Assembly: GCF_013378445.1 (NCBI RefSeq)
Contig: NZ_JABXYK010000009.1
Span: forward strand, 186,001 to 250,000
DNA length: 64,000 bases
Source of the DNA: Mycoplana rhizolycopersici
GTDB taxonomy: Bacteria; Pseudomonadota; Alphaproteobacteria; Rhizobiales; Rhizobiaceae
Reading direction: 5' to 3'
The notes beneath the pieces were generated by a model that saw nothing but the letters and a program-made list of their open reading frames with translations, was not told the DNA's origin and made no database searches. Positions 27,604-37,921 of this stretch are shown here, piece after piece. Both the position numbers and the translations under genes were made by a program. Every line of letters begins with the position of its first letter. The stretch's first letter is position 1.

Positions 27604-27660
27604 GTCAGGGGCCGCAAAGTCAGGGGCCACGATATCAAGATTCGCAGTATCAGGGATTAG
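27604..27660. repeat. Degenerate 15-bp tandem repeat between exoF-like gene and rmlA
   Basis: TCAGGGGCC at 27605 and 27620, TCAAGATTC at 27635 and TCAGGGATT at 27650 recur with an exact 15-base period. The first two units are nearly identical, the others decayed. The last unit runs into the rmlA ribosome binding site region. Confidence 0.7.
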
Positions 27661-27673
27661 AGGGGCATACGCG

Positions 27674-28552
27674 ATGAAGGGCATCATTCTCGCCGGAGGA
27701 AGCGGGACGCGCCTCTATCCGCTCACGATCGCCGTGTCGAAGCAGATACTTCCGATCTACGACAAGCCGATGATCTACTATCCGCTCAGCGTGCTGATGC
27801 TCACGGGCATCCGCGAAATCATGATCATTTCCACGCCGCGCGACCTGCCCTGCTTCCAGGCGCTGCTCGGCAATGGATCGGACTTCGGTCTCGACATCTG
27901 CTATGCCGAGCAGCCGCATCCGAACGGCCTTGCCGAAGCGTTCATCATCGGGCGGAAGTTCATCGGCGACGACAACGTCGCCATGATCCTCGGCGACAAC
28001 ATCTTCTTCGGAAGCGGCCTGCCGAATGTCTGCCGGCAGGCAGCGGCACGCAACACGGGCGCGTCGGTTTTCGCCTATCACGTGGAGGATCCGGAACGTT
28101 ACGGTGTCGTCAGCTTCGACAAGGAGACCGGCAAGGCGCTGACGATCGAGGAGAAGCCGCTTTCGCCGAAGTCCAACTGGGCGGTCACGGGCCTCTACTT
28201 CTACGATAACGACGTCGTCGACATCGCCCGCTCGATCGAACCCTCGACTCGAGGCGAGCTCGAAATCACCGCGGTGAACAACATCTATCTGGAGCGCGGC
28301 GACCTGAACGTCTGCCAGCTCGGACGCGGCTATGCCTGGCTCGACACCGGCACCTATGACAGCCTGCAAGACGCTTCGTCCTTCGTGCGCACTGTGGAGC
28401 GGCGGCAGGGCGTACAGATCGCATGCCCGGAGGAGATCGCACTCGACATGGGATGGCTCGGACCGGAGGACATACGCCACCGAGCCAGCCTGCTCGGAAA
28501 GACGTCCTACGCGGCCTACCTCAATCGCCTGGCCGAGGAATACGCCGTATGA
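27674..28552 (+). CDS. rmlA: Glucose-1-phosphate thymidylyltransferase
   Basis: 292-residue nucleotidyltransferase making dTDP-glucose, first step of dTDP-L-rhamnose synthesis. The N-terminus [20 protein letters not shown] carries the nucleotide-binding GGx[55 protein letters not shown] and [20 protein letters not shown] are all typical. ATG 27674 follows GAGGGGCATACGCG. The stop overlaps the rmlC start (ATGA). Confidence 0.97.
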   Translation: MKGIILAGGSGTRLYPLTIAVSKQILPIYDKPMIYYPLSVLMLTGIREIMIISTPRDLPCFQALLGNGSDFGLDICYAEQPHPNGLAEAFIIGRKFIGDDNVAMILGDNIFFGSGLPNVCRQAAARNTGASVFAYHVEDPERYGVVSFDKETGKALTIEEKPLSPKSNWAVTGLYFYDNDVVDIARSIEPSTRGELEITAVNNIYLERGDLNVCQLGRGYAWLDTGTYDSLQDASSFVRTVERRQGVQIACPEEIALDMGWLGPEDIRHRASLLGKTSYAAYLNRLAEEYAV

Positions 28553-29127
28553 CGTTCGAATTCAGGCCGCTCGAACTGGATGGGGTGCTGGAGATCCGGC
28601 CGAGGAAGTTCGTCGACGAGCGCGGCTTTTTCTCCGAAACATGGAGCGCGCGCGGTTTCGCCGACGCCGGCATCGCGCTGACATTCGTGCAGGACAACCA
28701 TTCCTATTCAAGCGCGCGCGGCGTTCTGCGCGGGCTGCATTACCAATTGCCCCCCTTCGCCCAGGACAAGCTCGTGCGTGTGGTGAAGGGCTCGATTTTC
28801 GATGTCGCGGTCGACATCCGCAAGGGTTCGCCCACGTTTGCACGGTGGTGCGCCGCGCGCCTTTCGGCGAGGGAATGGAACCAGTTGCTGGTGCCCAAGG
28901 GGTTCGCGCACGGGTTCCTCACGCTCGAGCCGGAGACGGAGGTGATCTACAAGGTCAGCAATCCCTACTCCGCCGCGCATGATCGCAGCATCCGGTTCGA
29001 CGATCCGGAAATCGGCATCATCTGGCCGCTCGCCGCCTCGCAGTTGCAGCTTTCGGACAAGGACCGCAACGCGCCGCGGCTGGCGAAGGCCCAGCTCTTC
29101 GAGGCCATGGAGGAGGCCAGCCCATGA
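28549..29127 (+). CDS. rmlC: dTDP-4-dehydrorhamnose 3,5-epimerase
   Basis: 192-residue cupin epimerase, third step of dTDP-rhamnose synthesis. Family motifs: [32 protein letters not shown] with the catalytic His, [18 protein letters not shown], and [20 protein letters not shown] with the catalytic Tyr nearby. It starts within the rmlA stop (ATGA) and ends within the rmlB start (ATGA), so it is translationally coupled on both sides. Confidence 0.96.
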   Translation: MTFEFRPLELDGVLEIRPRKFVDERGFFSETWSARGFADAGIALTFVQDNHSYSSARGVLRGLHYQLPPFAQDKLVRVVKGSIFDVAVDIRKGSPTFARWCAARLSAREWNQLLVPKGFAHGFLTLEPETEVIYKVSNPYSAAHDRSIRFDDPEIGIIWPLAASQLQLSDKDRNAPRLAKAQLFEAMEEASP

Positions 29128-30191
29128 ACATTCTCGTGACCGGCGGCGCCGGCTTCATCGGCTCCGCCCTTTGCCGCCATCTCGCAACGAACCCGGACAA
29201 CCGCGTCGTCAACCTCGACAAGCTGAGCTATGCCGGCAATCTCGCCTCGCTGTCTTCCATCGCGGCATTGCCGAACTACCGCTTCGTCAGGGCCGACATC
29301 TGCGACGAAGCCGCGGTCGTGCAGCTGCTGCGAAGCGAAAACATCGGCTGCATCATCCACCTGGCCGCGGAAACGCATGTCGACCGGTCGATCGACGGGC
29401 CGGCAGCCTTCATCGAGACCAATGTGCTCGGGACGTTCAAGCTGCTGCAGGCAGCTCTCAAGCACTGGCGCGACCTGCCAGAGGCGTCTGCTGCGTGCTT
29501 TCGCTTCCATCATGTCTCAACCGATGAAGTCTTCGGGGATCTTCCCTTCGACGACAGCAGTTTCAACGAACAGACGCCGTATGCGCCGTCTTCGCCCTAT
29601 TCGGCCTCGAAGGCCGCTTCCGACCACCTCGTGCGTGCATGGCACCACACCTTCGGCCTGCCGGTCGTTCTCACCAACTGCTCGAACAACTACGGCCCCT
29701 TCCATTTTCCGGAGAAGCTGATCCCGCTGGTGATCCTCAACGCGCTCGAGGAGAAGCCCCTGCCGATCTACGGCGCTGGCATGAACGTGCGCGACTGGCT
29801 CTACGTCGAGGACCATGCCCGGGCGCTGGCGCTGGTCGCCGCCCGCGGCAGCATCGGCCAGAGCTACAACATCGGCGGCGCCAGCGAACGCACCAACGTC
29901 GCGGTCGTCCAGGCAATCTGCGACGCTCTCGATGGCAAGCGACCGCGCAGCAACGGCGCCAGCCATCGCGATCTGATCACGTTCGTTGCCGACCGTCCGG
30001 GCCATGACCGACGCTATGCGATGGACACCAGCAAGATCGAGCGCGAACTCGACTGGCGGCCGGAGGAGACCTTCGAAAGCGGTCTGGCGCAAACCGTGGA
30101 CTGGTATCTGAACAATGAATGGTGGTGGCGCCCGCTTCGCGACGGCATCTATGGCGGCGACCGCCTGGGCAAGCTGGCAGCGGTGAAATGA
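29124..30191 (+). CDS. rmlB: dTDP-glucose 4,6-dehydratase
   Basis: 355-residue extended SDR enzyme, second step of dTDP-rhamnose synthesis. [19 protein letters not shown] binds [23 protein letters not shown] and [12 protein letters not shown] carry the Thr and Asp/Glu pair, and [20 protein letters not shown] the catalytic Yxxx[21 protein letters not shown] and [14 protein letters not shown] bind the nucleotide sugar. ATGA overlaps with rmlC and rmlD. Confidence 0.97.
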   Translation: MNILVTGGAGFIGSALCRHLATNPDNRVVNLDKLSYAGNLASLSSIAALPNYRFVRADICDEAAVVQLLRSENIGCIIHLAAETHVDRSIDGPAAFIETNVLGTFKLLQAALKHWRDLPEASAACFRFHHVSTDEVFGDLPFDDSSFNEQTPYAPSSPYSASKAASDHLVRAWHHTFGLPVVLTNCSNNYGPFHFPEKLIPLVILNALEEKPLPIYGAGMNVRDWLYVEDHARALALVAARGSIGQSYNIGGASERTNVAVVQAICDALDGKRPRSNGASHRDLITFVADRPGHDRRYAMDTSKIERELDWRPEETFESGLAQTVDWYLNNEWWWRPLRDGIYGGDRLGKLAAVK

Positions 30192-31093
30192 GAATTCTCG
30201 TGACCGGATCGCGCGGACAGGTCGTGTCCAGCCTCGTGGAACTTTCGGCCACCCGCCCCGACATCCACCTTGTCGCCGTCGGCCGTCCCGCACTCGACCT
30301 GACAGATGCCGCCTCGATCCGCGGCGCCATCGTGGCGGCAAATCCCGACGTGGTCGTCTCGGCCGCAGCCTATACGGCGGTCGATCGCGCAGAGGATGAT
30401 CGGGACACGGCCTACCAGGTCAACGTAATCGGTGCGGCGAACGTCGCGGAGGCGGCGGCGGCGCTGCGCGTGCCGGTCATTCACATCTCGACCGACTACG
30501 TCTTCTCGGGAAGTGCCGATCATCCGTACAAGGAGGATGACGAGCCGCAGCCGAAGACGGTGTACGGCTATACGAAACTGCGGGGCGAACATGCGGTCGC
30601 CTGCGCCAATCCGCGGCACTTCATCCTCAGGACCAGCTGGGTTTACAGCCCGTTCGGCGTCAACTTCGTCAAGACCATGCTGCGGCTTGCTTGCGAGCGC
30701 CGCACCGTTCAGGTCGTTTCGGACCAATGGGGAAACCCGACCTGTGCACTCGACCTCGCCGCCGCCATCCTGCAGGTGGCGACGAACCCCGTGGCGGATC
30801 GCTACGGCATCTATCACGTCACCGGCACCGGCGAGACGACCTGGGCAGGCTTTGCCAGGCGTGTCTTCGCAGCGAGCCAGGCGGCAGGCGGGCCTTTTGC
30901 CGAAGTCCTGGACATCGTCTCGGCGGATTACAGGACAAAGGCAGTGCGGCCGGCAAATTCACGCCTCAACTGCGATAGGTTCGAGAGCGCCTTCGGCTGG
31001 CGCGCCCCGCCATGGCAGGCAAGCACCGACGCCGTCGTGCAACGGATGCTTCAGGCAGATCACATAAACCTTTCCCAGAGGACGGGCGTCTGA
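30188..31093 (+). CDS. rmlD: dTDP-4-dehydrorhamnose reductase
   Basis: 301-residue SDR reductase completing dTDP-L-rhamnose. [18 protein letters not shown] is the cofactor site, [16 protein letters not shown] the family signature, [20 protein letters not shown] and [13 protein letters not shown] the active-site region, and [19 protein letters not shown] is conserved. It starts in the rmlB stop (ATGA), completing the coupled order A-C-B-D. The flippase gene follows after 19 bases. Confidence 0.96.
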   Translation: MRILVTGSRGQVVSSLVELSATRPDIHLVAVGRPALDLTDAASIRGAIVAANPDVVVSAAAYTAVDRAEDDRDTAYQVNVIGAANVAEAAAALRVPVIHISTDYVFSGSADHPYKEDDEPQPKTVYGYTKLRGEHAVACANPRHFILRTSWVYSPFGVNFVKTMLRLACERRTVQVVSDQWGNPTCALDLAAAILQVATNPVADRYGIYHVTGTGETTWAGFARRVFAASQAAGGPFAEVLDIVSADYRTKAVRPANSRLNCDRFESAFGWRAPPWQASTDAVVQRMLQADHINLSQRTGV

Positions 31094-31112
31094 TCGGCGT
31101 CTGCAACGGCCA

Positions 31113-32636
31113 ATGGCATCGCAGGAACACCATTCGGAAGGCCACAGCTACTTCCACATCCTCAAGACAATGGTCATGATCGGCGGATCGTCGCTGGTCA
31201 ACGTGCTGTTTTCCATCGTTCGCAACAAGACGCTGGCAGTGCTGCTCGGTCCTGCCGGCATCGGCCAGGTCGGCCTGTATCAATCCATCGTCGACCTCAC
31301 CCAGACACTTGCCGGCTGCGGCGTCGCCTCAAGCGGCGTGCGCCAGATCGCGGAGGCGACGGGAACGGGCGACAATGACCGGATCGCACGGACGGCGACG
31401 GTTTTGCGGCGAACGTCCATCGTCCTCGGCTTGCTCGGTGCCATCACCCTTGCGGCGCTCGCGCAACCGATCGCGCGCCTGACCTTCAGCGACGACCAAC
31501 ATGTCTATGGCGTTGCGCTGCTGTCGGTCGCCGTCGTGTTGCAACTCGCCGCCGGCGGGCAGGTGGCCTTGATTCAGGGGCTGCGCGATATCGGTGGTCT
31601 GGCGCGCATGCAGATCATCTCCGGGCTCGCATCGACTACGATCACCATCGTCCTCGTCTACATGTTCGGACCCAGCGCAATCGCGCCCGCCATCGTTGCC
31701 GGAGCTGCGGCACTGCTTGTGACGTGCTGGTGGTTCAGCCGTAAGGTGGCAATCAGTCCCCCCAGGATGACCTTCCGGGAGATCTGGCAGGAAGTGGTTC
31801 CGTTGATGCAGCTCGGCTTCGTTTTCATGCTGGCAGGGCTGATGGGATACGGCGCGTCCTATATCGTCAGGCTGTTCGTCCTCTGGGAAGAGGGCATCGC
31901 CGCGGCCGGTCAGTATCATGCCGCCTGGGTTCTGGGCGGCATCTATGCCGGCTTTATCCTGCAGGCGATGGGGGCGGATTTCTACCCCCGGCTGACAGCC
32001 GTCGCCAACGACCACGCTGCGGTCAACCGCCTCGTCAACCAGCAGACGCAGGTAAGCCTCCTGCTTGCGGCACCCGGCGTGCTCGCCACCCTGACGTTCG
32101 CGTCAGTGGCAATGTGGTTGTTCTACACTCCGGAATTCTACCCGGCCGCGAACATATTGCGCTGGATCTGCCTCGGCATGCTTTTGCGGATTATCGCGTG
32201 GCCGATGGGCTTTATCATGGTCGCCAAGGGCCGGCGGGTGATCTTCCTGGTGAGCGACGCTACGGCCTTTCTGGTGCATATAGGACTGGCATGGTTGCTC
32301 GTGCCACGCTTCGGCCCGATAGGTTCCGGCATCGCCTTCTTCGGCCTCTACGCCTGGCACTGCCTGTTCGTCTACTGCATCGCCCGCAAGCTGTCGCAAT
32401 TCCGTTGGTCGCCGGCCAACCTTAAACTCACTATCCTGTTCCTGATGATCTCTGGGCTTGTCTTCTGCGCGACCGTCTACCTGCCGCCATGGCAGGGCAT
32501 GGCCGTTGGGACACTGGCGACAATTCTCAGCGGCCTCTATTCGCTGCATTACCTCGTGGGCCTGATGCCGCCGGAATCGCTCCCTTCACCGATCAGGACA
32601 TGGGTAGCCAAGTCCGCGGTATCCAAATCGGCCTGA
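31113..32636 (+). CDS. Wzx-type O-antigen/EPS flippase
   Basis: 507-residue polytopic membrane protein with 12-14 hydrophobic helices, of the polysaccharide-transporter (MATE-like) family close to WzxE. It begins FHILKTMVMIGGSSLVNVLF and GPAGIGQVGLYQSIVDLTQT, and contains GYGASYIVRLFVLWEEG and QAMGADFYPRLTAVANDH, as in O-antigen translocases. It would flip undecaprenyl-diphosphate-linked repeat units to the periplasm. No strong ribosome binding site before ATG 31113; it probably depends on the rml mRNA. Confidence 0.9.
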   Translation: MASQEHHSEGHSYFHILKTMVMIGGSSLVNVLFSIVRNKTLAVLLGPAGIGQVGLYQSIVDLTQTLAGCGVASSGVRQIAEATGTGDNDRIARTATVLRRTSIVLGLLGAITLAALAQPIARLTFSDDQHVYGVALLSVAVVLQLAAGGQVALIQGLRDIGGLARMQIISGLASTTITIVLVYMFGPSAIAPAIVAGAAALLVTCWWFSRKVAISPPRMTFREIWQEVVPLMQLGFVFMLAGLMGYGASYIVRLFVLWEEGIAAAGQYHAAWVLGGIYAGFILQAMGADFYPRLTAVANDHAAVNRLVNQQTQVSLLLAAPGVLATLTFASVAMWLFYTPEFYPAANILRWICLGMLLRIIAWPMGFIMVAKGRRVIFLVSDATAFLVHIGLAWLLVPRFGPIGSGIAFFGLYAWHCLFVYCIARKLSQFRWSPANLKLTILFLMISGLVFCATVYLPPWQGMAVGTLATILSGLYSLHYLVGLMPPESLPSPIRTWVAKSAVSKSA

Positions 32637-32817
32637 AATCGCATCTGGCCCTGTAGCGCGGCAACGCACGAACGGCGCTGCCGCCTTTCGCATTGCCTTT
32701 CATGAAGTAGTGGCAAGCGAAGTACGGCCGCACAAACAACTCTCACACTGTCGGCGAATTCCCCGACCCCGGTTTCGACGGTTGCAACCCTGTGCGAGAT
32801 AGCTGACGCAAAACGAA

Positions 32818-32849
32818 AAGCAGCCCGGACCGATCAGGCCGGGCTGCTT
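32818..32849. terminator. Bidirectional terminator after wzx and the aminotransferase gene
   Basis: An 11-bp stem, AAGCAGCCCGG (32818-32828) with CCGGGCTGCTT (32839-32849). The minus strand continues TTTTCGTTTTG and the plus strand has TTGTTGTGATTTT. It lies between convergent units. Confidence 0.85.
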
Positions 32850-32899
32850 GTTGTGATTTTGTTCAGACGTCTCGCGAAAGCGGAGACGTACCTTCTCCT

Positions 32900-34159
32900 T
32901 CAGGCCAGAAACGCACCGCCGTTTTCCAGCATGGCCACCAGCCATGCCGGCAGCGCCAGCATTCGTGCCGCCCCTGCCATGACGGTGCGATCTGCACATG
33001 GCAGCCTGCAGATCTCGCGCAGTTGCTGCAGCACGGTGGCGAGTTCCGTCTCCGCCATCTGCGCATAAAGCGGCAGGACAATGGAGCGCTCCTGGGCAGC
33101 GACACTGCGCGGAAGCCTTCCGACCGTACGGTGTGTGCCGGGATCGGCATATGCTGGCTCGCGGTGGATCGTCATGATGCCCCTTCGCGTCGAAATACCC
33201 TGATCGAGCAGGGTCTGCATGACCTTCAGCTGGTCAAGCCTGTCGGAAAGGCGAAGGCAGTAGCTCTGCCAGTTGCTGCGGGCCCAGGACGGTTCGACGG
33301 GTGCCTGGACGCCCGGTATTGCGGCGAGCCCGTCCCGGTAGCGCTCCGCGAGGCGGCGGCGGGCCGACACGAGTTCCGGCAGCCTGGCCAGTTGAACGCG
33401 CCCGATCGCGGCCTGAAGGTCCGTCAGCCGGTAATTGTACCCTAGCTCCGGATAGCTCTCGAAGATGACGCGCTTCGAACCATGGCGCACGGTGTCCGGC
33501 ACGCTCATGCCGTGCTGACGCCACAGGCGGAACTTTGCATCGTATTCGGGGTTCGCCGTCGTCAGCATGCCGCCGTCGCCCGTAGTCAGAAGCTTGCGCG
33601 GATGGAAGGAGAAGCAGGCGACGTCACCATGCGGCTTGCCGATCTTCTCCCAACGCCCGTCCCAAAGGATCTCGCTGCCGGACGCGCAGGCAGCGTCCTC
33701 CACGAGTGCGATGCCATGCCGCTTGGCAATGGGAACGATCTTCGCAAGATCGCAGGGCATGCCAAGCTGGTGGACGCACAGGATCGCCTTCGTACGCGGC
33801 GTAATTGCCGCCTCGATGGATGCCGGATCGATGTTGAAACCATCCGCCTCTATGTCGACGAAGACCGGTATGGCGCCGCAATAGCGAATGGCGTTTGCGG
33901 TTGCGATGAAGGAGTGGCTGACCGTCACAACCTCGTCGCCCGGCTCCACGCCCACGACCTGCAGGGCCAGATGAAGGGCGGTCGTGCAGTTCGATACGGC
34001 GCAGGCATGCCGAGCGCCGACATAGGTGGCGAATTCTTTTTCGAAAGCCGCGACTTCCGGTCCCTGCGTCACCCAACCGGACATCACCACCCGCCGGACG
34101 GCCTCGATTTCGAGTTCATCCATCATCGGCTTTGCTATGGGAATCGGAAACGTCGTCAC
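32900..34159 (-). CDS. DegT/DnrJ/EryC1/StrS sugar aminotransferase
   Basis: 419-residue PLP enzyme that transaminates a keto-sugar nucleotide. SGWVTQGPEVAAFEKEFATY, CAVSNCTTALHLALQVVGVE and VSHSFIATANAIRYCGAIPV form the N-terminal half; the PLP lysine is in CFSFHPRKLLTTGDGG, the S-F-H-x-x-K variant shared with PseC/ArnB-type 4-aminotransferases. The C-terminal 40 residues extend beyond the usual length. The start is GTG 34159, overlapping the stop of the epimerase gene (GTGA), so the two are coupled and probably act in one pathway. Product sugar not identified. Confidence 0.88.
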   Translation of the reverse strand: MTTFPIPIAKPMMDELEIEAVRRVVMSGWVTQGPEVAAFEKEFATYVGARHACAVSNCTTALHLALQVVGVEPGDEVVTVSHSFIATANAIRYCGAIPVFVDIEADGFNIDPASIEAAITPRTKAILCVHQLGMPCDLAKIVPIAKRHGIALVEDAACASGSEILWDGRWEKIGKPHGDVACFSFHPRKLLTTGDGGMLTTANPEYDAKFRLWRQHGMSVPDTVRHGSKRVIFESYPELGYNYRLTDLQAAIGRVQLARLPELVSARRRLAERYRDGLAAIPGVQAPVEPSWARSNWQSYCLRLSDRLDQLKVMQTLLDQGISTRRGIMTIHREPAYADPGTHRTVGRLPRSVAAQERSIVLPLYAQMAETELATVLQQLREICRLPCADRTVMAGAARMLALPAWLVAMLENGGAFLA

Positions 34160-35130
34160 GCCGCTTCTCCCTCCGCTTTCTCAACCTCGCGGCGCCACCA
34201 GTCGACGAGTCCTACGAGCCCTTCCTCAAGCGAAATTTCGGTGCGGAAGCCGAGCATTCGCTCCGCCTTGCTGGTATCGGCAAGCCGGCGTGTCACGGGG
34301 TTGACCTTGCGCGCCGGCTGAAACTGCGGCTCCACGCTGGAGCCCATGATGCGAACGAGCAGATGCGCCAGCTCGAGAAGGTTGGTCTCGGTGCCGCTCG
34401 CCACATTGAAGATTTCGTCGGTAACATCGGATTTCGCCGCCAGCATGTTGGCGCGGGCGATATCGCGCGCATGGACGAAGTCCATCGTCTGCAGGCCGTC
34501 ACCGAAGATGATCGGCGGCAGGCCGGCCGCAATGCGCTCCATCCAGCGGATCATCACCTCCGTATAGACCCCATAGGCGTCCATGCGCGGCCCATAGACG
34601 TTGAAATAGCGCAGCGCAACGTAGCGCATGCCGTACATATCGGCAAAACTGCGCAGCAGCGCCTCATTGAAGACCTTGGCCGCACCATAGATCGTACGGT
34701 TGTTATAGGGATGATGGTCCTCGGTCGTGGGAAAGCTTTCTGCCAACCCGAGCACGGACGCCGACGAGGCGGCAACGACCTTCTGGACGCCGGCGTTGAC
34801 CGAGGCCTCCAGGACGTCGAACGTTCCCCCCGCCAGAACTTCGAAGGCCAGACGCGGCTCTTCGGCGCACTGCGTGATCCGGATGGCCGCCTGGTGGAAG
34901 ACGATGTCGACGCCATCAAGCACTTCAGCCAGCAGCCTTCGATCCCGTATGTCGCCCTCGATGACCGTCAACGGCGCTGCGGAGGCGGCGGCCTCGAGAT
35001 TTTCACGTCGCCCGCGCACGAAATTGTCGAGAACAAGAATTTCGCGAGGCGCCTCACGTGCAACCAGATCGGCAATGTGCGAACCGATCAGCCCGGCGCC
35101 GCCAGTAATGAGTACCCGTTTATCCTTCAT
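34156..35130 (-). CDS. NAD-dependent sugar epimerase/dehydratase (extended SDR)
   Basis: 324 residues. RVLITGGAGLIGSHIADLVA binds NAD; FHQAAIRITQCAEEPRLAFE and VAASSASVLGLAESFPTTED lead to the YxxxK motif in TIYGAAKVFNEALLRSF; YFNVYGPRMDAYGVYTEVMI and MDFVHARDIARANMLA are typical of UDP-sugar 4-epimerases and 4,6-dehydratases. ATG 35130 is preceded by AAGGGGCG. Coupled to the downstream aminotransferase by GTGA overlap, it may provide that enzyme's 4-keto substrate. Confidence 0.88.
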   Translation of the reverse strand: MKDKRVLITGGAGLIGSHIADLVAREAPREILVLDNFVRGRRENLEAAASAAPLTVIEGDIRDRRLLAEVLDGVDIVFHQAAIRITQCAEEPRLAFEVLAGGTFDVLEASVNAGVQKVVAASSASVLGLAESFPTTEDHHPYNNRTIYGAAKVFNEALLRSFADMYGMRYVALRYFNVYGPRMDAYGVYTEVMIRWMERIAAGLPPIIFGDGLQTMDFVHARDIARANMLAAKSDVTDEIFNVASGTETNLLELAHLLVRIMGSSVEPQFQPARKVNPVTRRLADTSKAERMLGFRTEISLEEGLVGLVDWWRREVEKAEGEAA

Positions 35131-35283
35131 GTTTCGCCCCTTGCTTCCAACCCTGATCGCGACAGCCCATCGCGCCCGGCCGATGCGTTGTTTCACCATG
35201 GCCAGCGGCACCTGCTCCGCGGACCGGTCGTATCGCCCGGGCAGGCACCGGGGTGTCTTCTGCTGCGTCGCACCAACGGCTCT

Positions 35284-36390
35284 CTAATCGACGCAGGCGC
35301 TCGCCCGCACCGCCGTCACGACGCTTTCGACCTGCCTGACGGTCATCTCCGGATAGATCGGCAGAGAAAGAACCTCCCGGGCAGCCAACTCGGAAACGGG
35401 GAAATCACCGGGCCGGTAGCCGAGATCGGCGTGTGCCGCCTGAAGATGCACGGGAATCGGATAATGCTGGCCGAACTGGACTCCGCTCGCCTGCAGCCTA
35501 TGCTGCAGGGCTGCGCGGTCGTCGGTGCGCACGGCATAGACGTGATAGACGTGCCGTCGACCGGCGATTTCGACCGGATGACGAACGTCACGGGAATCCG
35601 ACAGCATCGCCGTATAGCGTGCCGCATGGGCGCGACGCATCGCGATCCAGTCCTCCAGGTGCCGCAGCTTCACGCGAAGGATGGCGCCCTGGATGCCGTC
35701 CATACGGTAGTTGAAGCCCTTGAGCACGTGATGATAGCGCTGCTCCTGTCCCCAGTCGCGCAGCATGCGTATCCGTGCGGCATGCTCGTCATTGCCGGTG
35801 ACAACGATGCCCCCCTCGCCGCAGGCGCCGAGGTTCTTGCCGGGGTAGAAACTGAAACAGCCGGATACGCCGAGGCTGCCGGCGCGCCGGCCCTTGTATT
35901 CCGCACCATGGGCCTGGCAGGCATCTTCGATCACCGGCAGGCCGTGACGGGTGGCAATGGCCGCGATCTCGTCCATTTCGGCCATCTGGCCATAGAGGTG
36001 AACCGGCACGATCGCCTTCGTCCTCGGCGTGATTGCTGCCTCGAGTGCGGCCGGGTCCATCGTCAGCGTGACCGGTTCGACGTCTACGAAGACCGGACGG
36101 GCGCCGGTGTAGCAGATGGCCGAGGCGGTCGCGACGAAGGTGAACGGAACCGTCAAGACCTCGTCCCCGGGGCCGACGCCAGCGGCAAGCAGCGCCAGAT
36201 GCAGCGCGCTGGTCCCGGTATTGACGGCGATCGCATGTCTTGCACCGCAATATTCCGCAAACTCCCGCTCGAAGGCTGCCACCTCATCGCCGAGCACATA
36301 TTGCGCCGAGGCGAGAACGCCGAGGACAGCCGCATCGATCTCTTCCTTGATCGAGGCGTACTGGGCCTTCAGGTCGAGAAACGGGATCAT
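35284..36390 (-). CDS. DegT-family aminotransferase (probable sugar 3-aminotransferase)
   Basis: 368-residue PLP enzyme. [20 protein letters not shown] at the N-terminus, GTSALHLALLAAGVGPGDEV, TVPFTFVATASAICYTGARP and the lysine motif FSFYPGKNLGACGEGG match the WbpE/WlbC/QdtB/FdtB group, which transaminates 3-keto sugar nucleotides. It overlaps the preceding dehydrogenase gene by ATGA and forms an operon with it and an acyltransferase, which supports a 3-amino-sugar pathway. Confidence 0.9.
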   Translation of the reverse strand: MIPFLDLKAQYASIKEEIDAAVLGVLASAQYVLGDEVAAFEREFAEYCGARHAIAVNTGTSALHLALLAAGVGPGDEVLTVPFTFVATASAICYTGARPVFVDVEPVTLTMDPAALEAAITPRTKAIVPVHLYGQMAEMDEIAAIATRHGLPVIEDACQAHGAEYKGRRAGSLGVSGCFSFYPGKNLGACGEGGIVVTGNDEHAARIRMLRDWGQEQRYHHVLKGFNYRMDGIQGAILRVKLRHLEDWIAMRRAHAARYTAMLSDSRDVRHPVEIAGRRHVYHVYAVRTDDRAALQHRLQASGVQFGQHYPIPVHLQAAHADLGYRPGDFPVSELAAREVLSLPIYPEMTVRQVESVVTAVRASACVD

Positions 36391-37421
36391 GCGATCATCC
36401 TCGCCTGGCCAAGTTCGACGACGCGGCCGCGCTGGGCCAGCGATTGCGTCGCCGCCTCAAGGATCCGCACGACGCGAAGGCCGGCATGACCGTCGGCAAC
36501 CGGCTGTTCGTTGTTCTCGACGCAGGATATGAACTGGCGCAGTTCGCGGTTCAGCGCCTCGGTCATGTCCAACTGCGGCGCGTACATGTCGCCGGTGCGG
36601 TACCCCACCAGCATCTGGTAGACGTCACCGTTGGTGTGCGGCCCGCCGTTGAGCGTGATGCCCTTGTCGTACACCTTGATCTTCTCACTGGGCTCGAGAT
36701 CGTCATAGACGATCATCTTGCTGCTGCCGCCAATCAGGGTGCGGCGAACCTTCACAGGCGCCAGCCAGTTGACATGGATGTGAGCGATCAGCCTGCTTTC
36801 GAAGAAGAGGTTCAGATAGGCGATGTTCTCCGGCTCGCCGAGCACGTGGCTCATGCCCGTCGCGGAGACGGCCACGGGCTTTTCGCGCAGCACGTAATCC
36901 ATGATCGAGAGATCGTGCACGGCAAGGTCCCAGATGACGCTGACGTCATGCTGGAAAAGCCCGAGGTTCACCCGCACCGAGTCGTAGTAATACATGTCGC
37001 CGAGCCCGTCCTCGACGATCTCACGCATCTTGCGCACCGCGCCGGTGTGCACGAACGTGTGGTCGACGGCGAGCTTGAGCCCGCGTCTTGCGGCCTCGTC
37101 CACCAGGCGGCGCGCTTCCTCGGTCGTCGCGGCCATCGGCTTTTCGACGAAAACGTGCTTGCCGGCCATCAGCGCCTTCATCGCGATCTTGAAATGCGTC
37201 GATACCGGGGTCGCGATCGCGATGGCATCGACGCGCGGATCGCGCAGTACCTCCTCCAGGTCGTCCGTGACCGCCACCGTCGGATAGCGCGCCTGGATCG
37301 GCGTCAGCCGTTCCTTGCGGATGTCGCAGACGTGGATGAGGCGCGCATCGGGAATGTCGGCGAGATTGCGGACGAGGTTCGGGCCCCAGTAACCGTAGCC
37401 CACGACTGCGATTCCGATCAT
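36387..37421 (-). CDS. Gfo/Idh/MocA dehydrogenase (WlbA/GnnA-like sugar 3-dehydrogenase)
   Basis: 344-residue NAD-dependent enzyme. [20 protein letters not shown] binds [23 protein letters not shown] is the EKP motif, and [20 protein letters not shown] the C-terminal catalytic region. In the middle of acyltransferase-dehydrogenase-aminotransferase operons such proteins oxidise C3 of UDP-GlcNAc (GnnA) or UDP-GlcNAcA (WlbA/WbpB). Start ATG 37421 has AGGAG upstream and overlaps the acyltransferase stop (ATGA); its own stop overlaps the aminotransferase start. Confidence 0.88.
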   Translation of the reverse strand: MIGIAVVGYGYWGPNLVRNLADIPDARLIHVCDIRKERLTPIQARYPTVAVTDDLEEVLRDPRVDAIAIATPVSTHFKIAMKALMAGKHVFVEKPMAATTEEARRLVDEAARRGLKLAVDHTFVHTGAVRKMREIVEDGLGDMYYYDSVRVNLGLFQHDVSVIWDLAVHDLSIMDYVLREKPVAVSATGMSHVLGEPENIAYLNLFFESRLIAHIHVNWLAPVKVRRTLIGGSSKMIVYDDLEPSEKIKVYDKGITLNGGPHTNGDVYQMLVGYRTGDMYAPQLDMTEALNRELRQFISCVENNEQPVADGHAGLRVVRILEAATQSLAQRGRVVELGQARMIA

Positions 37422-37921
37422 CGTCTTCTCCTGCTGGGAATGGATTCCACCGAAGCATTCACATGACCGATCACGCGGGCGGGGACACCCGCCACGATCG
37501 CACCATCGGGAACGTCGCGCGTGACCACGGCGCCGGCCCCCACCTGCGCCCCCTCGCCGATCGTGACACCGGGGAGGATCGTGGCATTGCTGCCGATCGA
37601 GGCGCGGCGCTTCACGCATGTCGCAACGAGTTGCCAGTCCGCATCTGTCTGCAAGCTGCCGTCCGCATTGACCGCAAAGGGATAGACGTCATTGGTGAAC
37701 ATGACGCCGTGGCCGATGAAGACGCCGTCCTCGATGGTCACCCCTTCGCAGATGAACGAGTGGCTGGAAATCTTGCAGTTGCTGCCGACGAAGGCGTTCT
37801 TCTGGATCTCGACGAACGTGCCGATGCGCGATCCCTCGCCGATCGTGCAGCCATATAGATTGACCAGATCCGGGTGATGGATGATGACGTCGGAACCCAT
37901 CTTGACTGTAGATGCGATCAT
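37418..37921 (-). CDS. Left-handed beta-helix acetyltransferase (WbpD/WlbB-like)
   Basis: 167 residues from ATG 37921, built of hexapeptide repeats ([60 protein letters not shown]). [13 protein letters not shown] and the end ARVIGHVN fit the WbpD/WlbB group, which acetylates the 3-amino group of UDP-2-acetamido-3-amino sugars. The frame can open at GTG 37957 or ATG 37945, but ATG 37921 has GAAGG at ideal distance. First gene of the coupled dehydrogenase-aminotransferase operon. Confidence 0.88.
   Translation of the reverse strand: MIASTVKMGSDVIIHHPDLVNLYGCTIGEGSRIGTFVEIQKNAFVGSNCKISSHSFICEGVTIEDGVFIGHGVMFTNDVYPFAVNADGSLQTDADWQLVATCVKRRASIGSNATILPGVTIGEGAQVGAGAVVTRDVPDGAIVAGVPARVIGHVNASVESIPSRRRR

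Noticed and set aside
34132-36489. 785-codon plus-strand frame opposite the epimerase and aminotransferase
   Set aside because: Antisense shadow with low-complexity Arg/His/Asp content.
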